From the NCBI RefSeq assembly GCF_052324685.1, contig NC_135223.1, forward strand, positions 9,642,403 to 9,706,402: a stretch of 64,000 nucleotides of DNA. The letters are read 5' to 3'. The notes below the pieces were generated by a model that was not told the origin of the DNA, searched no databases, and saw only the letters and a program-made list of their open reading frames with translations. Positions 1 through 12,110 of this stretch are shown in pieces. The position numbers and the translations under genes were made by a program. Within the stretch, counting starts at the first letter, position 1. Every line of letters starts with the position of its first letter. Origin of the DNA: Brachyhypopomus gauderio (Eukaryota > Chordata > Actinopteri > Gymnotiformes > Hypopomidae).

Positions 1-215
1 TCACCATGATGACGGCTTGCAAGAGCAGAAAATAAATTAATTTGATAGGGGTGCGACTGAGGGTTTGAAATTATGTCAACAAAAATGCATTCAATTATCA
101 CAAAAAACAACTTGGTTCAACTAATGAAGTTGAAGTGATGCGGATGAAAGCCAGAACTGTGCAGTGATTAAACATGCATTAGACTACAGTTACTCGTCAT
201 TCAGCACCATGTTAC

Positions 216-412
216 CTGGAATGAAACAGGGTGCCGTTACTCTCCAGAAATCCCTCGTAATGTACGAGAAGCATGTCCCCGTATTTTGATTTTCGATGAC
301 ATAGGAAAGGTTTGTACAAAACTTCAATTTTCACCTCCGGCTCCGGAAGTTTTGCTCCATGAACACATAAAATTAATGCTGTGACCAAGTACACCCACAG
401 CTCCAATATCAT
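216..412 (-). CDS. fkbp14: FKBP14 first coding exon (ER peptidyl-prolyl isomerase), partial gene
   Basis: This exon encodes the N-terminal 65 residues of an FK506-binding protein of the ER lumen, which assists proline isomerisation during collagen folding. Translation starts at 412 with a hydrophobic signal peptide (MILELWVYLVTALILCVHGA). The start of the FKBP fold follows, with PEPEVKIEVL and LVHYEGFLESNGTLFHS, which match the beginning of vertebrate FKBP14 as I remember it. The exon ends in phase 2 at a good donor (CCAG/GTAACA, minus strand). The remaining exons, with most of the FKBP domain, the EF hands and the ER-retention signal, would lie beyond base 1; I see no further exon in 1-215. 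FKBP7 is the closest alternative, but the adjacent GLTP-containing plekha8 supports FKBP14, since the two are neighbours in human 7p14. Confidence 0.85.
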
Positions 413-919
413 TTTAAATATAAAAAATAATGATCGGCTGCTTGTAACTGCAAAAGGGGTATTTCTGCACAAATATATGGTTTTTAAAAAAGTAACCTGA
501 GTCTGGACCAAACCCGCTGACTACGTGGCATGCGCGTCTTTCCAAAGGATCTATTCAATCCCAAATATCGTCCCGTGTGAAAAAAATCTAAACACTCTGC
601 TTGACTGCTATTGGTAGAATTAACTAAAAGACCCGCCTTAGAACTGAACGGTGTCTGTTCATTGGAGATTATTTAGACGGGTTTACGGACGGATTCCAAT
701 CAGAACAGCTCGAGGAGAACTTCCACATGACCTCATACAAATGGGCGGTGCCTTGCGTGATCACGTGATAGCGTGGAACGGTATTCTCGTACAATATGCG
801 CTCATTGTTGCCGCGGTGTCAAATTATAGATGAGGCTTCAAACTAACGACTTTCGTGTTCAAGCGTTCAAGTGTTTTTAAACGAGCTAAAAGTGATGAGC
901 CGTCAGGAGAGGAGCTGCC
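413..919. promoter_or_regulatory. Bidirectional promoter between fkbp14 and plekha8
   Basis: The two start codons are 507 bp apart on opposite strands, so both genes must start transcription within or very near this interval. A palindromic E-box, ATCACGTGAT at 760-769, contains the CACGTG core bound by USF/TFE-type factors. A GC-box-like GGGCGG lies at 743-748. No TATA box is evident for either gene. The transcription start sites are not visible from sequence. Confidence 0.55.
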
Positions 920-1738
920 ATGGAAGGAGTTCTTTATAAATGGACCAACTATATAAGCGGTACGAAGTTTACGTTTAACTAATGCCAGAATGTCAAGTAA
1001 GTTGTTTTTTGGGGAGTTGAAGAGTCTAACTGTGCTAGCTAACCCAGCTAGCCGGGCTGGGCTGTGTTTTCTGGGCGCTCCAGCTAGCTGAGGCGGGCTA
1101 ACCTAGGTAGCTTCTGGCTAGGCAGCTAGCTGTGGAGCTATCGGTAAATTTTGGGAGATTTGGGAATCATTTGTGCGGTATGTTAGAGGGACTAAAGTAG
1201 CAGCTATTTGCTGGTTGTGTTGGGTAGCTGTCCACAGAGCTGGCGTTCGAGCTAACATAAGTTAGCTAACGTTAACCAGCTAACTACATGAACCTGGGGG
1301 TGACCGACACGTCAAATACCAGAAATGTCATTGACATTCCCTCTAGGCTGGCAGCCCCGCTGGTTTGTGTTGGCTGGTGGGACTCTCTCATATTATGACT
1401 CTCAAGAAGATGCGTGGAAAGGATGCAAAGGCAGCATCAAGATGTCCGTGTGCGAGATACAGGGTAATATAAAACACACAATCACATTCTGTAGTGGTCA
1501 GTGGGAGTTTGTTGCAGTACATGTTGTTGATCTTGGTTTTATGTTCCTCCTGTTTCAGTGCACCCCTCAGATTTCACGAGAGTTGATCTGACAATACCAG
1601 GGGAACAATACTTCTACCTCAGGGCGATCAATGCAGCAGAGAGACAGAAATGGCTGGTGGCCTTAGGAACAGCAAAAGCCTGCCTGACAGACAACCGGAC
1701 AAAGAGAGAGAAGGGTAAGAGATACACGTCCTAAATCT

Positions 1739-1802
<64 letters not shown>

Positions 1803-4800
1803 GTAACCCTCTTTGAAGTGAATTCTTACAAATAGTGTACATCATAGAAGTATAATGAGCTATATATGTTTTTGACTGTATGTATTAAGGCATATTTTTG
1901 TCTTATTTTATCTACATTGTACCTCTTTCTACTCAGAGCTCCAGGAGAACACAGAGGCACTGAAAACCAAGATGTGTGAGCTGAGACTTTACTGTGACCT
2001 CCTTCTGGAGCAGGTGACCAAACTCAAGGAGGGTCCCCTGGGTGAGGGGGCCACTCCCTCTGGAGAGGTGAGTAGGTGCCTGTCTCCTGGTTCACTCCTC
2101 TTGGGCATATTGATGGGTTGACCTGACTTCTGTTGAGGTGCCCTGACGGGAAGCAGCATCTGCCATCAATACCCTAGCAGTCTTTAGTCAGTCAGATTGC
2201 TGCCTGATACGGTCAAATAATATTTTCTGATGCATGTAGGTTTACTCCTCAGTACTGTATAAAACACAGCTGTACTCACAAGTTGTACTTCAAGCCATTT
2301 GTCACAAGTCTACAAAACCCACAAGGAAGAATTCCTTAATCAGCACCAGCTTTTACAAAATGTCTGGCATTTGCTATTATTCAGACGTATAAAACCGCCT
2401 CTGCATTTCCAAATGTGTCATGAAAATGGCCCATTGTCTTCTGTATGACGCGTAGGTAGGCGATGACACGGGAAGCTTGGTGAAGACCACTTGCACCACC
2501 TTCCTGAAGACACTGGAGGAGTGCATGCAGATAGCAGGGCGGACATTCAGCTCAGACCTGCTGAGCTACGGCGTGCCCGGATCCCACAGCCCTCCTGGGT
2601 CTCCTGCCCTCACTGCTGTTAAACCTCAAAAGGTGCTTCTGAAGAACTAAATCAAGCTCTTGCTTGGTGAAATGTTACGTCATATTTAATATGGTGAAAA
2701 AAATAATGAAATCTCGTATCATGCTCTGCTTGAATGATTTCTGACTGCATAGATATAAATAGTTTACTGAGAGTGTAATGTTTTAACATGCCTGTTTTGA
2801 TATCCTGCAGATCAAGTCTCTTAATCAAACAAGTCCCCATCCAGAAGAAAAGTGAGTCAAAGGAGCATTCTTCATGTACATCCTTTTTGGGTCAATATAT
2901 TTATATTGTTCCTGAGCTTTATGGTTTAAATGCCCATGGTGGGCAGTTGGAACAGGGTTTACTCTCTCACTCTTTATGTTGAATTTATTGTACAGACAGA
3001 AGTCTCCAGTCAACAGCTCAGCTAGTGTCTCAGCACAGAGGAGTGTAGAGTGTGGACCAGGGGGACAAACCTCTTCACCTCCCCCACACCACACAGTTGC
3101 ACCTCCAACAGGTACTCAAACACACTCAAAAACACATGTGCTCAAATGAACATTGTACACCCTCTGAGTCCAGTGTCCTACTGTATATATTCTAGTTGAG
3201 GAAGAGGAAGAGCTGGTAAGCCAGTACTCTTCATCTCATGCAGTCCTCATGTTTTCAGGGAGCAGGCTAATGGGGCAGGAGAGCAGGGACCCTGCGGAGG
3301 CTCAGGCTGCTCTTCATCCTGGCCTGCAGGCTCCTCCCGAGAATGAGCACGCCACCGCAGAGACAGAAAGGGACGTGTGCCCTGAGAAACCACGAGAAGT
3401 CGAGGAGTCGAGCCGAGAGCGGCGAGTCGGTGATCAAAACGAGGCCGACCCGGAAGCGAATGAACTTGAATCACAGGGTAAACAGGAAGAAGAAGAGCAG
3501 GTGGAAACTTTCTTCAGTAGTATGAGCCACAGGTATGCGGAGCCTCTGCTATGAGACAGAGGTCAGAAACCTTTTGATCTGTTATCTTATGCAGATTCAG
3601 GACCAAATAACATATCAAGTACTACACACCTCTTCCCACTAGTACTAGTAGGTAGCATTCTCCTTGGGATGGTGTACTTATTTAAGAGTATGTAGCAGAA
3701 TTATAATTCCGTTACTGAGCTGTTAAATAAATACTAACAAAATGTGTAGGTTTTACGCAAAAGGGTAGGTTTTAAGAAATACAGATGAACATGGAAGTTC
3801 TGAACATGGGGTCTTACTGTAATCTGAAAATGTCTCTAACAGAAACCAAAATATTACAGTAATTCTGGAGTAATGTTTGGAGGACATCTTGTGAATGATT
3901 AGGTGTTTATGTTAGTGTGTTTTCTCTCACACTGAAAGCGAGGCCCTGCCTGTGATAATGGGTTTGTAGAGCCTTTTTGTTACCCTTTCTCTTCCCATCG
4001 CCCTTGTGCAATAAAACGATCAGCACACTGTAAGAGTAATATACCATCAGACTTTTCATGGTGGTACGAGTGAGGTTTAATGTATCAAGGAATCAATATG
4101 CAATTCATACTGTGAAACATTTACCAAAGCAATATATAAAAAATACCTTTCCAGTATTCCATTACATTTTGAATAATGTAGTCAAGTGCAGTGAGAATCC
4201 ATTAGCAAATTCCGCAGAGAGGTTTCTCATGAACCAGCTGTCGGCTACACATTTTGGTGCACATTCTTGGGTATTCCTTGGATTTCTTTGCATGTTCTTT
4301 TTCTTAAGTTTGCCTGAGTTCCTGAATTTGGTTTGGTTCGAGTGTATTCTTTTGGTTGTCATTGGTGTTTGTGTTCATCAAATAAATGTGTTCTTCTGGA
4401 GTGTGCTGCAATGATTCTGTGTGGTTCTGAATGTCTGTGGTTTTCCCTTTTGTAGATTTAGTGATATAAGACTGGAAGACGACAATGGTATCCCCACACG
4501 GGCCTTTTTGGACTCTTGCTATGCTATAGTACCAGTATTAGGTAGGCCAGTCTCTCCTTTCACTCTCCACACTGACCATTTGCCTGTCAGTCTCTCTCTC
4601 TGCTCCCTTGCTTTCTCCTTTTCACCCTGCACCTGCTTTTCTCCTCACTGTCAGCCACCTTTTCCTTTTTTTCTGTTCTTTTGGATTCCCCTCTTCACAT
4701 CATCACTCCTGCCTTTACACCCCCTCCCCCAATTTGCTGTGGAGTCCTGCTCGACGTCTCCTTTCGTGTCCCGGAGGTTGTGTCATAAGTAGGTACGGAC

Positions 4801-7212
4801 AGGGTGACTGCTGGCGACAAAATGCTTGTGTTGCTTTCGCTGCTGGACGCTGGTGCATTTACGCTGGTGCTTTTACGCCGAACGAATAGACAGTAGAGGG
4901 CAGTTTCTGACCTGTCGTAAGCTAAACACGCTCACGTCAGAGAAAAAGCACCCGGGACCTTTCAGGCTTGAGCTGTTCCTTTCGCCTCGGTCATCACCGG
5001 GTCCTTTTCCGACCCACGGGGTCCAGCTGTGGGAATTTCATCAGCCTGCTAGCTGATCCCATACACAGGCCTCTAACTATGCGAAATACTCAACTGCACA
5101 GTGACGCTGGCTTTTTCTCCTCAGACAAACTGGGACCAACTGTCTTCGCTCCGGTTAAAATAGATTTTGTGGGCAACATTAAGGTGAGTGGGACATCCGT
5201 TAAATATCCAAAATGTAAAAGGAGGTTTCACTATTTTTACTTCAAAAGGGCATTGCTTTAATCACAGAACACCGTCATATAACATATTACATATAAAGCT
5301 TACATATCCGCCATGTAAGCTTTACCTGAAGTCCTTTTTTTTTTTTTTATTTAGGTTTTATTGTGAAACGAAGCTCATATTTTATGACCACAGACTAATC
5401 TCCGTGTAAGGGTTTAAAAGTAGCCAAGAATCTGAAGAAAGGCGCCATAACGTCTCGTGTTTCTAGTGATGTGGCTTGTACTTGTTCACAGGGTCAATAG
5501 CTTCTGATGACAGTAATTTGTCCTAAAACTCCCAGAAGCTTAAATACATATAAAATCAGTACATGGAGTCCAAGATGGGTTTAAATCATCTGTGATGTAT
5601 AAGTCCAAAATTATCCATATCTCTTTACATTTCTATTACATTACTGTAGTGCAAAGAATGATTGATTCATTAACATTATTATATGTATTGTATATTTTTG
5701 TACATACTATAACACATTGTTACCTATAACTTCAAATGACCATTCATTTAGGCCATATCAGCTGTGAAGGGCCCTGAATCTAGAAAGATCTTTGGTTCCT
5801 TCCTCAGAAAGTCCAGCAGAAGCTGCTGTCTGAGCCGGACACTTTCCCCACCCTTCAGAGCATCGTTCTGCACGAGGTGGAGGGGAAGGTGGCGCACGTG
5901 AGGAACTCCGCCACAGAGGCGCTGCTTTGGCTCAAACGAGGGCTGAAGTTCCTCAAGGAGTTCCTGGCTGAGCTGGACGGCGGCGAGCAGGACATCCATT
6001 CTGCTCTGAGTGAGTGGTTTGGGGGGGGGTGTGTGGACGGCCAATATGGTGGTGGCTGGGGGACGTTGTGGATAAACACCTGGAGCCCTGTCACTGCCTC
6101 AGATGTTCTTGCCCAAGATCGGTTGAATTTTTCGGTTGAATGACTTTACGCTTCCTTCTGCTTGTACGAGAGCTGGTTTTGTTGATCACAGTGTCACAAA
6201 GGAATTCATGTAGGTCTTCTTTGGCCTTATACCTCAAACTCCACAATGGACGTACTCATTGTTTAGTTAAGATTCTGAAAAGAATTATATTTTTAGATGG
6301 AAATATGGAATCATGTGCATTGTCTTTTTGAAGCCACAGCAGTAGGTTTTGTACTAAGTTTGAATCTCAGCAATTAAATAACGTTTAGACTGCACGTTCT
6401 GGTGATGTTAAAGACTTGGTCTTCCTGTTGCTACCACTATCCCTGCGGTGTGATGTGTTGAAATGGACCAAGCCATTTTGAAAGTTCAGGAAACATAAAC
6501 ACTGCTTTAGTCTTTGGCAGTAATGGTGTCAGATTGGAACCCGAGACCATCTCTGGTCTAACCAACCAGGACCAGAAGCACCTGAATATTTTGCCATTTA
6601 TCAGAGCCTGAGAGATGAAAACAAGTCCTGACAATGCAGTGGAGACAGTATAATAGAATGGGGTAATTGAGCTTGGCCTGCCAGGCAGTGTATGTACAGG
6701 AAGAAGATTCACATACACACTCGGTGTATCTCATTTCATCTATATAAAGCATCCTTATCGGATTCAGTAGTGTGTGGTGTGCAGTTCCCATTGCGGCACT
6801 GCAATCTTAAACCAAGATGGCTCAAACATGGTTCTTCCTGTTCCAGACAGCGCCTATGGAATGACACTACGGCAGTATCACGGATGGGTTGTGCGGGGAG
6901 TCTTTGCTGTGAGTATTGAAAACGTGACCCATTTTTCCACACGCACAACCACAAAACACGCCCATCGACCTCCCTCCTGCCTCCCCCCACAACGACGTGT
7001 GCTCGGTCTCACAGCTGGCTCTGAGGGCCGCGCCCTCTTACGGGGGCTTCATGGCGGCGCTGGTGTCCCACGAGGGCGATGAGCTCAAGGAGGGGTTCTC
7101 CGTCAGCATGCACAGGGACCTGGGAGTCTACCTGCCCGCCATGGAGAAGCAGCTCTGCATCCTGGACGACCTGTACGAGGAGTACGGCCTGGAGTCGGAC
7201 GAGGTGGTGTGA
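920..7212 (+). CDS. plekha8: PLEKHA8 / FAPP2, glucosylceramide transfer protein with PH and GLTP domains
   Basis: Plekha8 binds PI4P and ARF1 at the trans-Golgi through its PH domain and transfers glucosylceramide through its GLTP domain. Exons: 920-959, 1347-1463, 1559-1714, 1937-2067, 2456-2632, 2811-2851, 2996-3111, 3259-3532, 4456-4541, 5125-5183, 5808-6009, 6847-6908, 7015-7212. All phases join, giving 552 aa (human 519 from memory). The PH domain is residues 1-100: [11 protein letters not shown], then [19 protein letters not shown], then [11 protein letters not shown] coiled stretch and an acidic, poorly conserved linker follow (about 105-350). The GLTP domain is about 365-545, with [16 protein letters not shown], the HGWVVRGVF histidine, and the terminal GLESDEVV. 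The GLTP domain excludes PLEKHA3, which has the PH domain only. Joining exon 7 (ending 3111) directly to 3259 keeps the frame. The linker exons are the least certain part. Confidence 0.93.
1741..1800. repeat. (CT)n microsatellite
   Basis: About 29 CT dinucleotides lie in plekha8 intron 3, only about 27 bp after the exon 3 donor at 1714. Confidence 0.95.
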
Positions 7213-9203
7213 GTCGCCCGCCGAAGCAAGCACAGGCCGAAGCCAGACGGGGCTCTCTCCATTCAGGCGTTCTCTCGGGGTGGGCGGGGCTGCGGAGGGG
7301 GTGACGGCCCGGTTAGGGGACGGTATACGCTGCTGCTGCAGGGGCCTGGTCCGTACGAGCAGTGCAAGCCGTGCTGGAGCGCCGGGCTTGTGCAGATAGC
7401 TATAGTGCTCTGGCCCCGTGCACTTAAGACACGTGGCTGCCTAAGCTTAATGGTGTCAGAGGGGTGAAGAACGCTCTGTCCTGTAGGCTGTGAAGGTGGT
7501 TTCTGGGAACAGATCATTGCATTTAACCTCTATGGTGGTTTAGTTTGGAGATTAGTGGCTTTATTCCTTTTTATACATCTGTGCCCATAGATAATCTACA
7601 ATGCCATTTTTAATGATTCAGTGTTAGATTTTTTTGCAAACACATCCACACCTGCGGTGGTTATAGGAATACCAGTATCATACTGGGTAGTTTATATATA
7701 TGCAAGCCACAGGTTTTCTATTTGTGGTCTGCATGTAAAAGTTTACCTTCGGTGATGATGCCCTTGTTATTTTCTCTTACAATATCTTATTTCCTTTGGT
7801 ACCTTGAACAAATAACCACAACTACACAATATAGTGTATATATATATATATAGTATATAGATGAGCACAAAGGAAGCATTATATAGCAGTCATCTAAAAG
7901 TACTCATATGTACCTAAGGAAAAAAATTAGGTTGTCACACCTGTCATCTGTTATTGTAAAAATACTTTATCTTTAGCACATTTTTTCTGATTTTCTTATT
8001 TTATTAAAATTGTAAAGTATATATTTCCTAACAACTATTTGTTAAATTATTGAGACGTGTAAGAACTCTGAGTAGGTTGTATTCTAATTGTACAATGTTT
8101 ACTTGTTAATATAACCTAATGATCAGTACTGACTGCATGTGATATTGCATGGGTTTGTTCATTTATTTTTTTGGTCTACTGAGTTAAAATTACCCAGACT
8201 GAAGTAACGTGTTGATTAGTAATATACTGGCTAACTCTGCATTATAGTTTCCACGAGACATGAAGGCCAGCTGTACAAAGCCAGTTTCAGGCTATGTCTG
8301 CCTACTTTTAAGACTCCTTAAGGGATTTGCAGTCTCCATCAGAGTCCCCTTGTTGAAGAAATATAATAGTGATCCATTTAGATTTTGTACTTAATGTTTG
8401 TGACTTTTACCTCATGAAATGGAATTCCATTAACGCCCATTAACTCGGTGGCTGAGGTTTGAGGTGCTCCTGTTCCCCTATTCTGCCTCACAGGCTATCC
8501 TGACTTTTACAGTCTGGTGTTTGCTGGAGTCCACACATCTCTGGCGTCCCCAATAATAACCCTAACAAATAATTGTCACTTTTTTTTTTAACATGTTGAC
8601 TTTTTAAACTCATTAAACATGTCTGTAAATTCTGAAGTCCAATGAATATGCCCCACCTGAGTGGATTATGGCTTACTGTAAGAGGTATGGTGGCCTTTGA
8701 GTTACAGCTGTGGAACAGGTGCTCCTAAAGTGTGAGCTAGGCCCGTTGTTTACTTGGTTAGGTGTTGGTATCTTCTAGGTGAGGGATGTAGATGTTCACG
8801 TCCAGACTGGAGTCTACATGGTGCCATGGCCAGCTTCTTTCTGACTGATGAGCTCGTAACCAGGGCCGAGCAGATCTGATTTTGAGTAGATCATTCTCCA
8901 GACAGCCGTTGCGTGGTCGTCATAGTGGCATGGTGGCGGACACGAGTGGATCGGCCTCGGCTGTGGTGATGGATCTTTTGCACGTATTAACGTAATAAAT
9001 GTAAGTAGTCGTGCCAGTCACGACCCTGTGGTCAGAAACTGGAGAAAGACTAGAACAAACATGGCACGGGCTACAGCGTGTACCAGGGGTTTCTGAAAGA
9101 TACATTGCTGTTGATGTAGAAACGTATTTGGTTAAACAGTGCTTGTTGTTCATGTAAAAATGTAGATCAAAGCACATTCTTGTAGTATGGCACAATGACT
9201 GTG

Positions 9204-9209
9204 AATAAA
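9204..9209 (+). terminator. Candidate plekha8 polyadenylation signal
   Basis: AATAAA on the plus strand about 2.0 kb after the plekha8 stop codon, in an AT-rich context. Its use is inferred. A second AATAAA lies near 9543. Confidence 0.35.
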
Positions 9210-10573
9210 GATCAGTGACCACGGAAGAGTGGCCTTCAATCTTTAGATTATTTCTTTAAGTAAAGGACAAATCAGAAAACTCCAAGTTCACATTAAACAA
9301 ATGTAATGTAGCATATGTGAATTCCTTCAGGTCTCTTGTTTTTACCGCATTGCCAACATCATACTTACAATCTCACTCTTCCTGGCACACCACGGATGCT
9401 AAATTCATTTTATTGTCTATTATCAAACACCATGTTTGCATATGCAGTGTGTTCATATGCAACACTGAAGTGTCATTTTCATCAGACTGTATTAAAAATT
9501 AAAAACATGCATATTGTGTGTGTGTGTGCCTTCGTCACTATTAATAAAAAAAATAATCACATCTAAACACTACAATTATGACTTATTCAGATCTGTCCCA
9601 CTGTCACCATGACGATCAACCTTTCAGTATGTCTGCATGCAGTTGCCTGGACACGCAGCAAAAACAAAGAGGGTCATTGTCCTCAATAATGGAGTCCAAG
9701 AATAGAAAGATTGAATTTTCATAGGGGAAAGAAAGAGGTTGAGCGGTGGAAAGAAGCAACTGTTGCCCTGTGCACCTGGAGTTGAGATTATCACTTCTCC
9801 CTGATCACAATCGCACAGAGGCTGCGGATGCACCTCTGACTAAATCCAGTGGCGTGAATGACTGGGGTGAACCTGTTTCCTTCGTTAAGGTCTTAAACGC
9901 AGCTCTACCAGGACTAAATTTACCATAGTTGTAAGACTAAAATAGTGTGGACTTCACTGTCGAGATGAATGTGACCACATTGCATTCCATACACAGTGGA
10001 AACACTTTTACTATGTGACTGTAATCTTCTGTGCTAGAAGGGTCGTGTGTTCATCTGTGACAGTTTGGAAACATTGCAGAGAATGAGCTGATGGGGTTGT
10101 GGTAGAAACAAACAGGCTCTATAATAATCAAAATCAACACATTGATTCTTCCAGATCAATTTAACTTATCTGGATAAGTCACTTACTAAATATTCTAGTA
10201 ACATGTCTGGACCATCACATACTGAAGTGGCAGACCTTGTAGAGAACTGTGTAGTGTATAACATGTAATGTTGAGTAAAATCGATTCGATCAGGTATTGT
10301 TCAGTGAATGCTCCATGACGTCATATTATATTGTGACGTTAATTAGTCTAATAAAGGCACCTATGTCTTGAATTAGGGCAGACCAGATCTTGCAATGATA
10401 CCAACTTGACAGCAAAAACAAACTCAGAAAAACGACATTCTCATAGTTCATAATTCATATTTTTAGCCATCGTATTGGAGCATAAACATAGTAGATTTGA
10501 AACAAAGCCAGAAAGCCTAATGGACCAAGAAGGTTTTCTGGACAGGTGGCGAAAGGGTCCCTATCCAAGCATA

Positions 10574-11309
10574 CAGTGCTGCCTGAAAGTTTGTGAACTC
10601 CTTGAGTAGTTTAGATTTTTCTGTTATTTTACCATGATTCTCTTATTTTCTCACTACATTTTGTATATGAAATGTCAGGGTTATGTTCATCAATTCCATT
10701 TACTTGTTTTGTGTTTTTGTTTAATGTATGAGTTCAGTTGCCAGCAGACTACATGAAACATGGAATCAGAGCATGTGCAGAAATAAATCAACCACAGCTG
10801 CACTGGTGAAGTCAATTAGGTAAAAGACTCACATGTGAGTGCTCAAGTAATCAATTAAACAGACCAATCAAACAAGACGTCCTTGGGAAAAGGTTTGAGC
10901 CACACTGATTGAGAGGAAAACTAGAGAGGAAGCCAACCAAACCACTGTCGTGTCAACAATGCCAGGTGGAAATGAGACATCAGGAAATCAGGAATAAGGT
11001 GGTGACAGCCCGTCAGTCTGGGGAAAAGATATAAAACCGTCTCCAAGAGATTGGCGGAAGCATCAGGGATAAATGTACATACATCTACAATCAGATGAAA
11101 AATCAGTAGACATTCCATGGGACATTCATAGGAAGCCCCAGAGAAAGAAGATACGCACTTTGGATTGGCCCAGTCAAAGTCCAGAAAATGCAGATGTGAG
11201 ACGTTTGTGGTTACAGAAGACATTTGGTTGAAGTAATGGCTGCAGGAGGAGGTGCCACAAGCTACTAACTAAAAGAGTTCACATACTTTTACACTTGGCA
11301 GATTTTCAG
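10574..11309. mobile_element. Non-autonomous DNA transposon with terminal inverted repeats
   Basis: The left end (CTGCCTGAAAGTTTGTGAAC) is answered at the right end by the reverse complement of CTGCCAAGTGTAAAAGTATG followed by TGAACTC. The two ends form imperfect inverted repeats of roughly 30 bp around a 736-bp body. No intact transposase frame is present. The body may be derived from a Tc1/mariner-like transposase region, but I cannot confirm the superfamily. Confidence 0.65.
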
Positions 11310-12104
11310 TTTTCGAGTGATAAATTACTTCTGTTTACTGAATAATCAACGTGTAAAAACGGTACGTTAGGCCACAGAACCCTACGTGTCTGCCATTTCA
11401 TCCCATCGCAGCTTTCCACAGGCCCTGAGCAGGCAGCTGGCCCCGCATGTGTCCTGTGTGAGAGGCCCCATGTTTCAGCCACTCTGGAAACGTGACACCC
11501 CCCGTGCACCAAAATAATCTGTATGTTAAGTGACCTCCCTGCCCCCTTTTTAATCTCACCACCTAGTCCAGGTCATCCCCGAGTTTCCATCCTGCCTTTC
11601 ATTCAGCACAAGTAGCAGCGGCAAACCACGGTCGGCACGGCACAGATCACGTTACCAAGTGCTAATCTTTACTCCAAAGTCAAGCGTTCTTTGAATCCCG
11701 CTGCCTCGTGTTGTTCAGTGGCCATGATCGAACACACACACACACACACATAAACAACAAAACAAAAAACAAGCACATGAAAGCGCCAACCAAGCTAAGG
11801 CCAACAGCCCTGATGCAATTAGAAAAGTGGAGATACAGCTGTGTAATACGTTTACAGAGCAGCGCTTGCCCATCGAAAACCCCCCTACACAGCCCTCCGC
11901 CTGTCTCGCACACTGACAGGGAGGAAGAGAAGCCATGAGTCAGTTATCCTGCATATCCCGCTCCCCCACACCCCCCCACGGCGCTGCTGACCACGCGCTC
12001 GCTTCCTGCGGTCCTGCCACGCCATCACCGCGCATGCCGCATAGCACGCCCTCCGACAACAGTAATGAACAAAAAGGAGGATTTCATAGTGGAGCTTTTT
12101 AAGC

Positions 12105-12110
12105 TTTATT
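12105..12110 (-). terminator. Candidate colq polyadenylation signal
   Basis: TTTATT on the plus strand, AATAAA on the minus strand, about 2.0 kb beyond the colq stop codon. It implies a long 3' UTR spanning about 12090-14096. Use of the signal is inferred. Confidence 0.4.

Noticed and set aside
3196-3215. Candidate 20-nt plekha8 microexon (EEEEEL) between TCTAG and GTAAGC
   Set aside because: Including it sets phase 0 and brings a stop codon early in the next exon (3259-3532); skipping it keeps the frame.
920-7212. PLEKHA3 (FAPP1) as the identity of the PH-domain gene
   Set aside because: The C-terminal GLTP domain (exons 5808-7212) is present only in PLEKHA8.
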